Below, in pieces: positions 7,048 to 13,814 of a stretch of 35,517 nt of DNA. Numbering within the stretch: position 1 is the first letter of the stretch; each line of letters opens with the position of its first letter. The notes under the pieces were generated by a model. That model searched no databases. It was not told the origin of the DNA and saw nothing but the letters and a program-made list of their open reading frames with translations. The stretch is from Acidimicrobiales bacterium (lineage in GTDB: Bacteria > Actinomycetota > Acidimicrobiia > Acidimicrobiales > RAAP-2): positions 1-35,517 of the forward strand of contig JADGOH010000104.1 in NCBI GenBank assembly GCA_017883025.1, in the 5' to 3' direction. A program made the translations under genes and the position numbers.

Positions 7048-7461
7048 ATGATCAAGGAGTTCAAGGAGTTCCTGCTGCGGGGGAACCTGCTCGACCTGGC
7101 GGTGGCCGTGGTCATCGGCGCCGCGTTCACCGCGGTGGTCACCTCGATCACCGTGAACATCATCACGCCGCTGATCAAGGCGATCTTCGGAGGGAGCAGT
7201 CAGTTCGACAGCCTCTCCTTCAAGATCAACGGCTCGACGATCCACTACGGCCTGGTGCTCAACGCGGTACTGAACTTCGTGATCGTCGCCGCGGTGATCT
7301 TCTTCGTGGTGATCAAGCCGGTCAACGCACTGATGGCCAGGCTCGGCCGCACCCCGACCGAGGAGCCGGTGCGCGAGTGTCCCGAGTGCCTGTCCAAGGT
7401 GCCCGACGCGGCGACGAAGTGCGCCTACTGCACCTCGGCGCTGACACCCACGGTCGGCTGA
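7048..7461 (+). CDS. mscL: Large-conductance mechanosensitive channel MscL with zinc-ribbon tail
   Basis: 137 residues from ATG 7048, chosen because AGAGG lies 7 bases upstream and because MscL proteins begin with the amphipathic MIKEFKEFLLRGN segment; GTG 7042 is the alternative. TM1 (residues 15-45, LAVAVVIGAAFTAVVTSIT) carries the gating constriction, and TM2 spans about 69-92. The channel opens under membrane tension to release solutes on osmotic downshock. After TM2, the usual cytoplasmic helix bundle is replaced by a CxxC-x10-CxxC unit (Cys111, 114, 125, 128), a likely zinc ribbon. The last 37 bases overlap the convergent MFS gene. Confidence 0.92.
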   Translation: MIKEFKEFLLRGNLLDLAVAVVIGAAFTAVVTSITVNIITPLIKAIFGGSSQFDSLSFKINGSTIHYGLVLNAVLNFVIVAAVIFFVVIKPVNALMARLGRTPTEEPVRECPECLSKVPDAATKCAYCTSALTPTVG

Positions 7462-8765
7462 GCCGCCCCGGTCGGGGGCGACGTCGGGGACACCACGACG
7501 CCAAGGTCGTCCCCGACCGTCGCCGGCGCCACGTCGACCGCGTGGAGCTCGGCATGCACGTGCCCGGGAACCCGCCGCCAGACGATCGCCGCCACGACCA
7601 GTGCACCCGCGGTCAGGACGGCGGCCGACAGGAACGGCAGCCACGCGGCGACGGCGAAGGCGGCGCCGGCCAGAGCGGCCGACACCGCGGTCAGGGCGGT
7701 CTGCGTGGTCCCGAACATCCCCTGGATGCGCCCGACCTCCGACGGTTCGGACCCCTGGGTCAGCAGCGACTGCAGGGCGGGCATGGCCGCGGCAAACCCG
7801 AGCGCCTCGGTGCCGCCCAGCACCATCAGGGCCGGGACCCAGTGGATGAACGGGTAGGACGCGCAGAACACCGTGGCCAGGCCCAGGCCACCGAGCACCA
7901 GCAGGCGCCGGTCCATGTGGTCGGCCAGCCAGCCGCTCGGTCGTGCGGCAATGACGAACGGCACCGCGAACAGCGTCCACGAGACGCCGATCTGCCAGCT
8001 GGTGGCCCCGCGGGACACGAGCAGCAGGGTCCAGCAGATGTCGTAGATGCCGGTGGTCAGCCCGAGGGCGGCCGCGGCGATGAGCGCACCGGTCATCGAC
8101 GGGCTCCAGTGCAGCGGGGCCAGCCGGTTGACGGTCCCGTCCCCGTTGGTCCGGGCCCTGCGGAGCGCGGCCTCCTCGGCCGGTTCGATGATGCGGGCGG
8201 CCGGGACGGCAGCGGCGCACGCCATCACGCCCGATGCGAGGAACATGATCCACATGTGGCGGGCGCCGACGATCGAGCCGATGAGCGGTCCCACGGCCAT
8301 CCCGGCTATCTCGGCGCTGAAGATCGACGCGAACGCCCGGCCGCGCCGCTCGACGGCGACGGCGCCCGACACCATGGCGAGTGCGGCGATGGCGGCACCC
8401 CCTGCGCCCAGGCCCTGGAGGCCGCGCAACACGATGGCCATCGTCGGCGCGATGGGAGCCAGGAAGGCGAAGCTGGCAAGGGCGTAGATGCCGAGTCCGG
8501 CCAGCAGCACCGGCTTGCGGCCGACCCGGTCCGCCAGTTTGCCCACCGGGTACTGGAACAGCACGCCGGCGGCGAAGAACGACGCCATGACCAGCCCGGC
8601 CAGCGTGTCGGTCCCGCCGAGGCTGCGGATGTAGACGGGCAGCATCGGGATGATCGACGTGGACCCCAGCCACAGCAGGAAGACGGTGACCGTGAGGGTG
8701 CGGATGAGCGCGACCGAGGCGTCGGTCGGCGGTGCGACGGGCGCGGCGGGTCCGCGGCGGATCAT
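7425..8765 (-). CDS. MFS drug-efflux-type transporter
   Basis: 446 residues with about 12 hydrophobic helices. The first helix follows a short Arg/Pro N-terminus (VFLLWLGSTSIIPMLPVYIRSLGG). The loop between helices 2 and 3 holds YPVGKLADRVGRKPVLL, the MFS motif A (GxLaDrxGrkxxl) of proton-coupled antiporters. It probably exports a hydrophobic compound. The ATG at 8765 is chosen over longer frames because it overlaps the TetR stop as ATGA, so the pair is translated together under TetR control. The C-terminal 12 codons overlap the 3' end of mscL on the other strand, an unusual tail-to-tail arrangement. Confidence 0.85.
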   Translation of the reverse strand: MIRRGPAAPVAPPTDASVALIRTLTVTVFLLWLGSTSIIPMLPVYIRSLGGTDTLAGLVMASFFAAGVLFQYPVGKLADRVGRKPVLLAGLGIYALASFAFLAPIAPTMAIVLRGLQGLGAGGAAIAALAMVSGAVAVERRGRAFASIFSAEIAGMAVGPLIGSIVGARHMWIMFLASGVMACAAAVPAARIIEPAEEAALRRARTNGDGTVNRLAPLHWSPSMTGALIAAAALGLTTGIYDICWTLLLVSRGATSWQIGVSWTLFAVPFVIAARPSGWLADHMDRRLLVLGGLGLATVFCASYPFIHWVPALMVLGGTEALGFAAAMPALQSLLTQGSEPSEVGRIQGMFGTTQTALTAVSAALAGAAFAVAAWLPFLSAAVLTAGALVVAAIVWRRVPGHVHAELHAVDVAPATVGDDLGVVVSPTSPPTGAAQPTVGVSAEVQ

Positions 8766-9376
8766 GACGGCACCCGGGCCATCTGCTCGAGGGCGATGCT
8801 CACCGACGCCAGGAGCTCGCCGTGGGGGGCGGCGAGCCCGAAGAGCCCGCAGAGCCACAGGCCGTCGCAGGCCAGTCGGATGAGCGTGACCAGGGTGGGG
8901 TCGAGCCCGTCCTCCATCAGTCGGTTCTGCCAGCGGGCGGCGGCCTCCTGGAGCGGGACCACCAGCTCCGGTTCGGCGGCAGCGGCGGCCAGCAGTGCTG
9001 CGCCCAAGCGCTCCTCGCCCGGGGTCACCGGCTCGAGGGTGGCGCGCACATAGGCGCGGGCGTAGGCGCCGGGCAGCTCGGCCTCGGGGGTCCCGGACTC
9101 GGGGAGGTAGGAGGCGATGTCGTCGTCGAACTGCTCGATGATCCGGGTGACCATGGCGGCCACCAGGGCGTCACGGGTGGGGAAGTGGTACAGGACGCCG
9201 CCCTTGGACAGACCTGCTTCGCCGGCGGCGGCCTCGAGGGTGAGGTGGCCGACGCCGTCGCGCATCACGACGCGCTCGGACGCGTCCAGGATCCGCCGCT
9301 TGGTGGCGGCGCTGTCCCGGTGGGTCGTCCGCGCGCCGGTGCGCGCCGGTGTCGGCGAAGCGGTCGTGGTGGCCAT
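8762..9376 (-). CDS. TetR-family repressor of the adjacent MFS exporter
   Basis: 204 residues from ATG 9376. The HTH lies at about residues 45-66 (TLEAAAGEAGLSKGGVLYHFPTRDAL), the strongest TetR signature; the C-terminal helices form the ligand-binding and dimer domain. The longer upstream frame is rejected because ATG 9376 follows a TATAGT hexamer by six bases (leaderless) and a 16-bp palindrome overlaps that promoter. The gene overlaps the MFS gene by four bases (ATGA). By analogy with QacR/TetR systems it should repress its own operon until a compound exported by the MFS protein binds. Confidence 0.88.
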   Translation of the reverse strand: MATTTASPTPARTGARTTHRDSAATKRRILDASERVVMRDGVGHLTLEAAAGEAGLSKGGVLYHFPTRDALVAAMVTRIIEQFDDDIASYLPESGTPEAELPGAYARAYVRATLEPVTPGEERLGAALLAAAAAEPELVVPLQEAAARWQNRLMEDGLDPTLVTLIRLACDGLWLCGLFGLAAPHGELLASVSIALEQMARVPS

Positions 9377-9382
9377 GCCGTT

Positions 9383-9388
9383 ACTATA
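9383..9388 (-). promoter_or_regulatory. -10 hexamer TATAGT of the TetR-MFS operon
   Basis: Read on the minus strand, TATAGT is followed by six bases and then the TetR ATG at 9376. This spacing predicts a leaderless transcript. Its upstream edge overlaps the TetR-type palindrome. Confidence 0.6.
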
Positions 9389-9402
9389 CCGTCCGGACGG
9401 TA
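9387..9402. promoter_or_regulatory. TetR-type operator, palindrome TACCGTCCGGACGGTA
   Basis: A perfect 16-bp palindrome immediately upstream of, and touching, the -10 of the TetR-MFS operon. Size, symmetry and position fit a TetR dimer site giving autorepression. Binding is inferred. Confidence 0.75.
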
Positions 9403-9422
9403 CAGTTGATCCACACTGCAGA

Positions 9423-9653
9423 TCAGTCCCGGCGGTTGGCCAGGTGCCACTGGTGGCAGATCCCGCATGTGTACGGTTCGAGGTCCACGCCGTGCTCGAG
9501 CCGGGCCTGGAGGGTGGCCCGGTTGGCCTCGTCGGCGGACCCGTAGGCGACCTTGGGGGTGCCGTCGGACCGCCAGTGCTCGCGCCCCCCGTCACCGGCG
9601 TCCGGATCGCTCGGCCGGCGGTGCTGCTTGCGCCCGCGGCGGGCCTTGGCCAT
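9423..9653 (-). CDS. Small basic protein with CxxC-xxWH knuckle
   Basis: 76 residues. A basic N-terminus (MAKARRGRKQHRRPSD) is followed by a TPKVAYGSADEANRATLQARL helix and a C-terminal YTCGICHQWHLANRR motif. Similar CxxC-xxWH tails occur in short actinobacterial and phage proteins that look like single zinc knuckles and may bind nucleic acid; that link is from general knowledge and is weak. ATG 9653 is 6 bases into the region after the enoyl-CoA hydratase stop; a GTG at 9659 overlapping that stop is the alternative. It is probably the last gene of the hydratase transcript. Confidence 0.65.
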   Translation of the reverse strand: MAKARRGRKQHRRPSDPDAGDGGREHWRSDGTPKVAYGSADEANRATLQARLEHGVDLEPYTCGICHQWHLANRRD

Positions 9654-9658
9654 GGCCA

Positions 9659-10459
9659 CTACTCCGTGTAGACCGGGCGCCGCTTCTCCTTGAAGGCGGC
9701 GGCGGCCTCGTTCAGGTTGCCGGTGAAGCCGGCCAGCAGTTGGGTCCGGTTCTCCAGGTCGACGGCGGTCTGGAGGCTCCCCACTTCGAGCGAGCCCCAC
9801 AGGGTGTCCTTGGTGAGGGTCAGGCCGAGCGGGCTGAGTGCGGTCATCCCGACCGCCATCTCGACGGCGCGGTCGAGCACCTCGTCGTCCCCCACCAGCC
9901 GCGACACGAGGCCGATCCGCTCCGCCTCCTCGGCGTCGACCTTGCGCCCGGTCAGGAGGATCTCGTTCGACCTGGACGTCCCGACGGCCCGGGGGAGCAG
10001 CCAGCTGACCCCGAGCTCGCACCCGGTCAGCCCGTTGGTGATCCCGGCGCCGCAGAACACCGCCGAGCGCCCGGCCAGCCGGATGTCGGCCCCCAGGCTG
10101 AGGCACATGCCCCCGCCGTAGGCGGGGCCCTTGATGGCGGCGATCACCGGCTGGGGCAGGTTGCGCAGGGCCGGCACGATCCCGCCCATGTACTCCATGG
10201 CCCGCAGGCCCATGCGGTGGCGGCCGAGGTTCTCGGCGCCGGGCGGCAACCCGGCGTGCTCGAGCTCGAGGCCCGAGCAGAAGGCACGGCCTGCTCCCGT
10301 GAGCACCACGACGAGGCAGTCGTTGTCGGCCGCCACCGAGGCGATGGCCTCGTAGAGGTCGGCGACCAGGGCGAACGACATCGAGTTGAGCCGGGCCGGG
10401 TTGTCGAGCGTGATGACCCGGACGTGGGGCGCGGCGGTGGTGACGGAGACAAGTGCCAT
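9659..10459 (-). CDS. Enoyl-CoA hydratase/isomerase (crotonase) family protein
   Basis: 266 residues, typical crotonase length. The oxyanion hole is formed by two loops: GAGRAFCSGLEL (residues 56-66) and KGPAYGGGMCLSL (110-122). Glu148 in GCELGVSWLLPR occupies a catalytic-acid position, while the first catalytic Glu of bona fide hydratases is not obvious (the loop reads GAGITNGLTG), so the reaction may be isomerisation or another crotonase chemistry. It resembles mycobacterial EchA12-like proteins. ATG 10459 is preferred over upstream GTG/ATG codons because the crotonase fold starts at once (VRVITLDNPARLN) and an AAAGG ribosome site is present. It diverges from algH. Confidence 0.85.
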   Translation of the reverse strand: MALVSVTTAAPHVRVITLDNPARLNSMSFALVADLYEAIASVAADNDCLVVVLTGAGRAFCSGLELEHAGLPPGAENLGRHRMGLRAMEYMGGIVPALRNLPQPVIAAIKGPAYGGGMCLSLGADIRLAGRSAVFCGAGITNGLTGCELGVSWLLPRAVGTSRSNEILLTGRKVDAEEAERIGLVSRLVGDDEVLDRAVEMAVGMTALSPLGLTLTKDTLWGSLEVGSLQTAVDLENRTQLLAGFTGNLNEAAAAFKEKRRPVYTE

Positions 10460-10568
10460 GGCGACAGCCTTTCCGCTTCGGGCCCGGCGCGCCATTCGTC
10501 GGCGTGGCCGTCGTCGACACGGTGCCGCCGGCGTGCCGACGTGGCCCCGGATGCGCCATCATCGGGGC

Positions 10569-11204
10569 GTGCCGATCGACCCGTTCAGCGAGTTCGACCC
10601 CTACGGGGGCGAGCCCGCCCCCGAGGCCCTTCCCGGCAACCTGCTCGTCGCCACGCCCCAGCTCGAGGACCCGAACTTCGCCCGCCGGGTGATCCTCCTG
10701 CTCGACCACGGCGCGCACGGTACCCTCGGCGTGGTCATCGACCGTCCTGGCGGAGTGGCCGTCGACCAGCTGTTGCCCCGGTGGCACGCCTTGGCCACGG
10801 CCCCGGCCGAGCTGTTCACCGGCGGCCCGGTGTCCCGCAACTCCTTGATCGGCCTGGTCCGGCTCGGTTCACGTGGGGCCGCCGTCGAGGGTGCACCGGG
10901 CCGTCCGGTGGGCTGGCGACTGCTCGTGGACGACGACCGGCCGATCGGCACGGTCGACCTGAACGCCGACCCGGCGGACTACGCCGACTCGGTCGTCGGG
11001 GCGCGCCTGTTCTCGGGGTACGCCGGATGGGAAACGGGACAGCTCGAGGAGGAGATCGCCGAGGGATCCTGGTATGTGGTGAGGGCCGAGGGCCGGGACC
11101 CGATCTCGGCCGACCCCGAAGGGCTGTGGCGCCGTGTCCTACGCCGCCAGGGCGGCGCGCTGGCGCTCGTCTCGGGTTTCCCCGCGGACCCGGCCCACAA
11201 CTGA
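10569..11204 (+). CDS. YqgE/AlgH family protein (UPF0301)
   Basis: 211 residues from GTG 10569. The family marks are the early GNLLVATPQLEDPNFARRVILLL region, read here as LLVATPQL and FARRVILLLDH, then GVVIDRPGG, FTGGPVSRNSLI, and the late RLFSGYAGWETGQLEEEI segment. Family members are small cytoplasmic alpha/beta proteins of unclear biochemical role, often called putative transcriptional regulators, though no DNA-binding motif is present. The start is supported by a CATCAT hexamer six bases upstream, a partial match to the leaderless promoter pattern. It converges on the LysR gene with 32 bases between. Confidence 0.88.
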   Translation: MPIDPFSEFDPYGGEPAPEALPGNLLVATPQLEDPNFARRVILLLDHGAHGTLGVVIDRPGGVAVDQLLPRWHALATAPAELFTGGPVSRNSLIGLVRLGSRGAAVEGAPGRPVGWRLLVDDDRPIGTVDLNADPADYADSVVGARLFSGYAGWETGQLEEEIAEGSWYVVRAEGRDPISADPEGLWRRVLRRQGGALALVSGFPADPAHN

Positions 11205-11236
11205 GTCGGGTCCGGTGGTCGGCGCGGCAGGCCTGC

Positions 11237-12151
11237 TCAGGCGGGGAGGTGGAGGCCCTGCGGCCGGCCCTCGGGCTGGGCCACCGTGGTGCGGACCAGG
11301 TCGATGAGGGCCCGGGTGGGGGCCGACGGCAGTCCCCGGCTGCGCTGGGCGACGCCGACACGCCGACGGGGGAGTCCGGTGATCGGGACCGGCCGGAACC
11401 GGTCGCGCAGGATGGCGGGGATGGCCGTGGCCGGCAGGATGGCCGGCCCGTAGCCCTCGAAGGTCAGCGAGGCGATGAGACGGAGCCCGTCGATTTCGGC
11501 GGCGGGCAGGAGGGTGATACCGAGCGGGCGGGTGAGGGCGTCGAGCTCGTCGCGGTAGGAGGTGCCGGGCAGCGGCAGCAGGAGCTCCAGGTCGGCGAGG
11601 TCGTCGAGGGTGAGCGGGCGGTCGGTGTCGGCGAGGGCGTGCCCCTCGGGCACCACCAGCATCAGGTCCTCCTCGAACAGCTGGCGGGTGACCAGGTCGC
11701 GGCCGCTGACCGGCAGGTGGAGGACGGCGACGTCGAGCTGGCCATTGGCGAGCTGGGGCTCGAGGCCGGTCGTCGTCCCCTCGACGATGATCAGGCGGAG
11801 CTTCGGGTGGCGCTGGGCCACCGCGTCCATGAGGCGGGGGACGAGCCACCGGGCCGTGGTGCCGATCATGCCCACCCGGACCGTCCCGGTCACCTCGTCC
11901 TTGCACGCGGCCACGTCGGACAGCAGGGCGTCGAGCTCGGACAGGATCCGGCGCGCCCGGGCCACCACGACGGTGCCCTCCTCGGTGAGCCGGCCGTCGG
12001 CCCGGTCGATGAGCGGTGCGCCCAGCTCCTTCTCCAGCCGGGCGACGTGGGCGGAGATGTTGGACTGCACCGTTCCGAGGTGGTCGGCCGCCGCAGAGAA
12101 GGTCCCGTGGTCGCTGATGGCGGTCAGTGCCTGGAGGTGTCGGAGTTCCAT
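11237..12151 (-). CDS. LysR-family transcriptional regulator
   Basis: 304 residues from ATG 12151, giving the canonical MELRHLQALTAISDHGTFSAAA start. Winged HTH covers residues 1-60 (AAADHLGTVQSNISAHVARLEKELG); the effector domain begins near residue 88 (TVRVGMIGTTARWLVPRLM) and includes the usual LysR-substrate fold to residue 290. Upstream codons in frame belong to the promoter region and are rejected. The regulator is divergent from a small RNA gene, with a GATACC-A-GGTATC palindrome over its own -10, suggesting autoregulation. The effector and target genes cannot be told; no metabolic gene diverges from it except the RNA. Confidence 0.88.
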   Translation of the reverse strand: MELRHLQALTAISDHGTFSAAADHLGTVQSNISAHVARLEKELGAPLIDRADGRLTEEGTVVVARARRILSELDALLSDVAACKDEVTGTVRVGMIGTTARWLVPRLMDAVAQRHPKLRLIIVEGTTTGLEPQLANGQLDVAVLHLPVSGRDLVTRQLFEEDLMLVVPEGHALADTDRPLTLDDLADLELLLPLPGTSYRDELDALTRPLGITLLPAAEIDGLRLIASLTFEGYGPAILPATAIPAILRDRFRPVPITGLPRRRVGVAQRSRGLPSAPTRALIDLVRTTVAQPEGRPQGLHLPA

Positions 12152-12159
12152 CGCATCAA

Positions 12160-12165
12160 ACGATA
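12160..12165 (-). promoter_or_regulatory. -10 hexamer TATCGT of the LysR gene
   Basis: On the minus strand TATCGT is followed by eight bases and then the ATG at 12151, so the transcript would be leaderless or carry one or two extra bases. It lies within the edge of the GATACC-A-GGTATC palindrome. Confidence 0.45.
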
Positions 12166-12174
12166 CCAGGTATC
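12162..12174. promoter_or_regulatory. Palindrome GATACC-A-GGTATC, probable LysR or other operator
   Basis: A 13-base perfect odd palindrome overlapping the LysR -10 and lying 12 bases from the -35 of the divergent small RNA. A protein bound here could affect both transcripts. It does not show the textbook T-N11-A LysR box spacing in an obvious way, so the binder is uncertain. Confidence 0.45.
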
Positions 12175-12186
12175 TAGACAAACTGG

Positions 12187-12214
12187 TTGACTGATTGCTC
12201 GCGGTTGTTATACA
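12187..12214 (+). promoter_or_regulatory. Sigma70-type promoter of the 6C RNA
   Basis: TTGACT (12187-12192), a 16-base spacer and TATACA (12209-12214). It is the best -35/-10 pair in the window and lies in an unusually AT-rich patch. Predicted start is near 12221, right at the first hairpin. Confidence 0.65.
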
Positions 12215-12220
12215 TTTGTT

Positions 12221-12306
12221 TCTGCAACCACAGGACATAGGAATCCCCCTCCTTTCCTTGTTGCGTCAGTGCGAAGGGACCACCTCTCCCCCCCGGTGGT
12301 CCCTTT
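12221..12306 (+). ncRNA. 6C-type actinobacterial small RNA
   Basis: Two hairpins with C-rich loops follow a strong promoter. Hairpin 1 is nested: GCAAC (12224-12228) pairs GTTGC (12260-12264), AGGA (12232-12235) pairs TCCT (12255-12258), and AGGA (12239-12242) pairs TCCT (12250-12253) around the loop ATCCCCC. Hairpin 2 is an 11-bp perfect stem, AAGGGACCACC (12274-12284) with GGTGGTCCCTT (12295-12305), around a loop with seven consecutive C, and probably doubles as the terminator. This matches the definition of 6C RNA (two stem-loops with runs of about six C, known in Streptomyces and as B11 in M. tuberculosis). From memory, B11 lies beside the HAD-family gene Rv3661; here too a HAD-IB gene follows. 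The first loop has only five C in a row. Confidence 0.75.
12274..12306 (+). terminator. Stem-loop terminator of the 6C RNA
   Basis: An 11-bp perfect stem with a 10-base C-rich loop ends in TTT. It lacks a long U tract, as is common for high-GC actinobacterial terminators. Confidence 0.55.
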
Positions 12307-12419
12307 GCCGCGTCAAGGGGCCGTTTCCCCAACCATGGCCCGTGACCTGGTTGTCCGCCCGTGCGACATCCCTGGGTCCCACGCCGCCGCGGCTGCCACC
12401 AGGCGCTGGCGGCCGGCAG

Positions 12420-12425
12420 TAGGTT
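12420..12425 (+). promoter_or_regulatory. -10 hexamer TAGGTT for the HAD-PlsC/murT/gatD operon
   Basis: TAGGTT is followed by six bases and ATG 12432, so the transcript should be leaderless. The GAGAGG between them would be too close to the ATG to serve as a ribosome site. Confidence 0.55.
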
Positions 12426-12431
12426 GAGAGG

Positions 12432-13814
12432 ATGACCGACGCCGCCGGTGCTGTCTTCGTCGACCTGGACCGCACGCTCATCCGCTCGGCCAGCGGGCCG
12501 ATCCTGCAGTCCGCCATGGTGGCCGAGGGGGTGCTTCCGTCGGGGCGCTCGCTGCCCGGCGAGCGCTATCTGTACGGCTTCTACAATACGTTCGGCGAGA
12601 CGGCGGCCTTCATGAGCCTGGCCCGGGCGGCCGCACGACTGATGAAGGGCCGGTCGGCCGACGCGGTGCGCACCGCCGGCGAGTCGGCCGTCGAGGAGCT
12701 GATCGACCTGGTCCAGCCCTGGGCCCTCGAACAGCTCGGTCAGCACCGGGCCGAGGGGCGTCTCATCGTGCTCGCCACGACCTCGCCCCTCGACCTGGTC
12801 ACGCCCCTGGCCCGGGCGCTCGACTTCGACGACGTCATCGCCACCCGCTACGAGGAGGTGGACGGTGACTACACCGGCCGGCTGGTGGGCAAGTTCGCCT
12901 GGGGGCGGGGCAAGCGGGACAAGGTCCGGGAGTGGGCGGCCTCCAACGCCATCGACCTGGCGGACTGCCACGTCTACTCCGACAGCGTCTTCGACGTCCC
13001 GGTCCTGAGCGCGGTCGGCCATCCCCATCCGCTCAACGCCGACCCGAGGTTGGCCGCGGTGGCCCTGGCCCGTCGGTGGCCGCTCGAGAACTGGGACCGG
13101 CCACCGGGGGTGCCGAGCGTCGTCGGCCTCGAGCCCTACCACCTGCTGCGGCCGTTCATCCGCCCCGAGTCCTTCCCCTACGCCCGGTTCACCGTGAACG
13201 GGATCGAGCACATCCCGGCGGAGGGCCCGGTGCTCCTGGTCTCCAACCACCGCAGCTACTTCGACGTGGCCGCGCTCGCGCTGGTGGCCGCCCGCCTGCG
13301 CCGTCCGGTGCGGTTCATGGGCAAGCAGGAGGTGTTCGACGCACCGGTGGTCGGGCAACTGGCCCGGGCGCTCGGCGGCATCCCGGTCGACCGTGACACG
13401 GCGCCCGGCCAGTCCATGGCGAAGGCGACCGCCGCGCTGCGGGCCGGCGAGGCCGTCTTCGTGCTGCCCCAGGGCACCATCCCGCGGGGTGAGGCCTTCT
13501 TCGACCCGGTGCTGCACGGCAAGACGGGCGCGGCCCGCCTGGCCGCCGCCACCGGTGCCCCCGTCGTCCCGATCGGGGTGTGGGGCACCGAGAAGGTGTG
13601 GCCCCGGTCGTCCAAGGTGCCGAACGTGGCCAACCTTCCCCACCCACCGCGGGTGACCGTCACCGTCGGGCCTCCGGTGCACCTGGGTGGTACCGACGCC
13701 GTGGCCGACACGGCGACCCTGATGTCCGCCGTCGTCGACCTCCTCCCGCCCGAGGCGCGAGAGGCGCACGTCCCCACCGACGAGGAACTGGCCGCCACCC
13801 GACCATCCGCGTGA
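12432..13814 (+). CDS. HAD-IB phosphatase / PlsC acyltransferase fusion
   Basis: 460 residues with two domains. Residues 1-220 are HAD-IB: motif I VDLDRT with Asp11 and Asp13, motif II around ATTSP (115-119), Lys/Arg-rich GRGKRDK (158-164), and motif IV YSDSVFD (182-188). Residues 240-440 are a PlsC-type acyltransferase: NHRSYFD (272-278, the HX4D pair His273/Asp278), GGIPVDRD (315-322) and LPQGTIPRG (345-353), where Gln replaces the usual Glu of FPEGTR. Such fusions occur in mycobacteria and relatives and would act on lysophospholipid or a phosphorylated lipid precursor at the membrane face. The gene overlaps murT by four bases (GTGA), linking it to envelope synthesis, and lies beside the 6C RNA. 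Confidence 0.88.
   Translation: MTDAAGAVFVDLDRTLIRSASGPILQSAMVAEGVLPSGRSLPGERYLYGFYNTFGETAAFMSLARAAARLMKGRSADAVRTAGESAVEELIDLVQPWALEQLGQHRAEGRLIVLATTSPLDLVTPLARALDFDDVIATRYEEVDGDYTGRLVGKFAWGRGKRDKVREWAASNAIDLADCHVYSDSVFDVPVLSAVGHPHPLNADPRLAAVALARRWPLENWDRPPGVPSVVGLEPYHLLRPFIRPESFPYARFTVNGIEHIPAEGPVLLVSNHRSYFDVAALALVAARLRRPVRFMGKQEVFDAPVVGQLARALGGIPVDRDTAPGQSMAKATAALRAGEAVFVLPQGTIPRGEAFFDPVLHGKTGAARLAAATGAPVVPIGVWGTEKVWPRSSKVPNVANLPHPPRVTVTVGPPVHLGGTDAVADTATLMSAVVDLLPPEAREAHVPTDEELAATRPSA

Noticed and set aside
6831-9053. Plus-strand ORF of 740 codons
   Set aside because: It overlaps mscL out of frame and runs antisense to the MFS and TetR genes, with no recognisable domain.
9467-12190. Plus-strand ORF of 907 codons
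   Set aside because: It is antisense to the hydratase and LysR genes and out of frame with algH; composition is typical of a shadow frame.
12195-12422. Plus-strand ORF of 75 codons starting at TTG
   Set aside because: It overlaps the promoter and both hairpins of the 6C RNA, has no ribosome site, and shows no protein-like composition.
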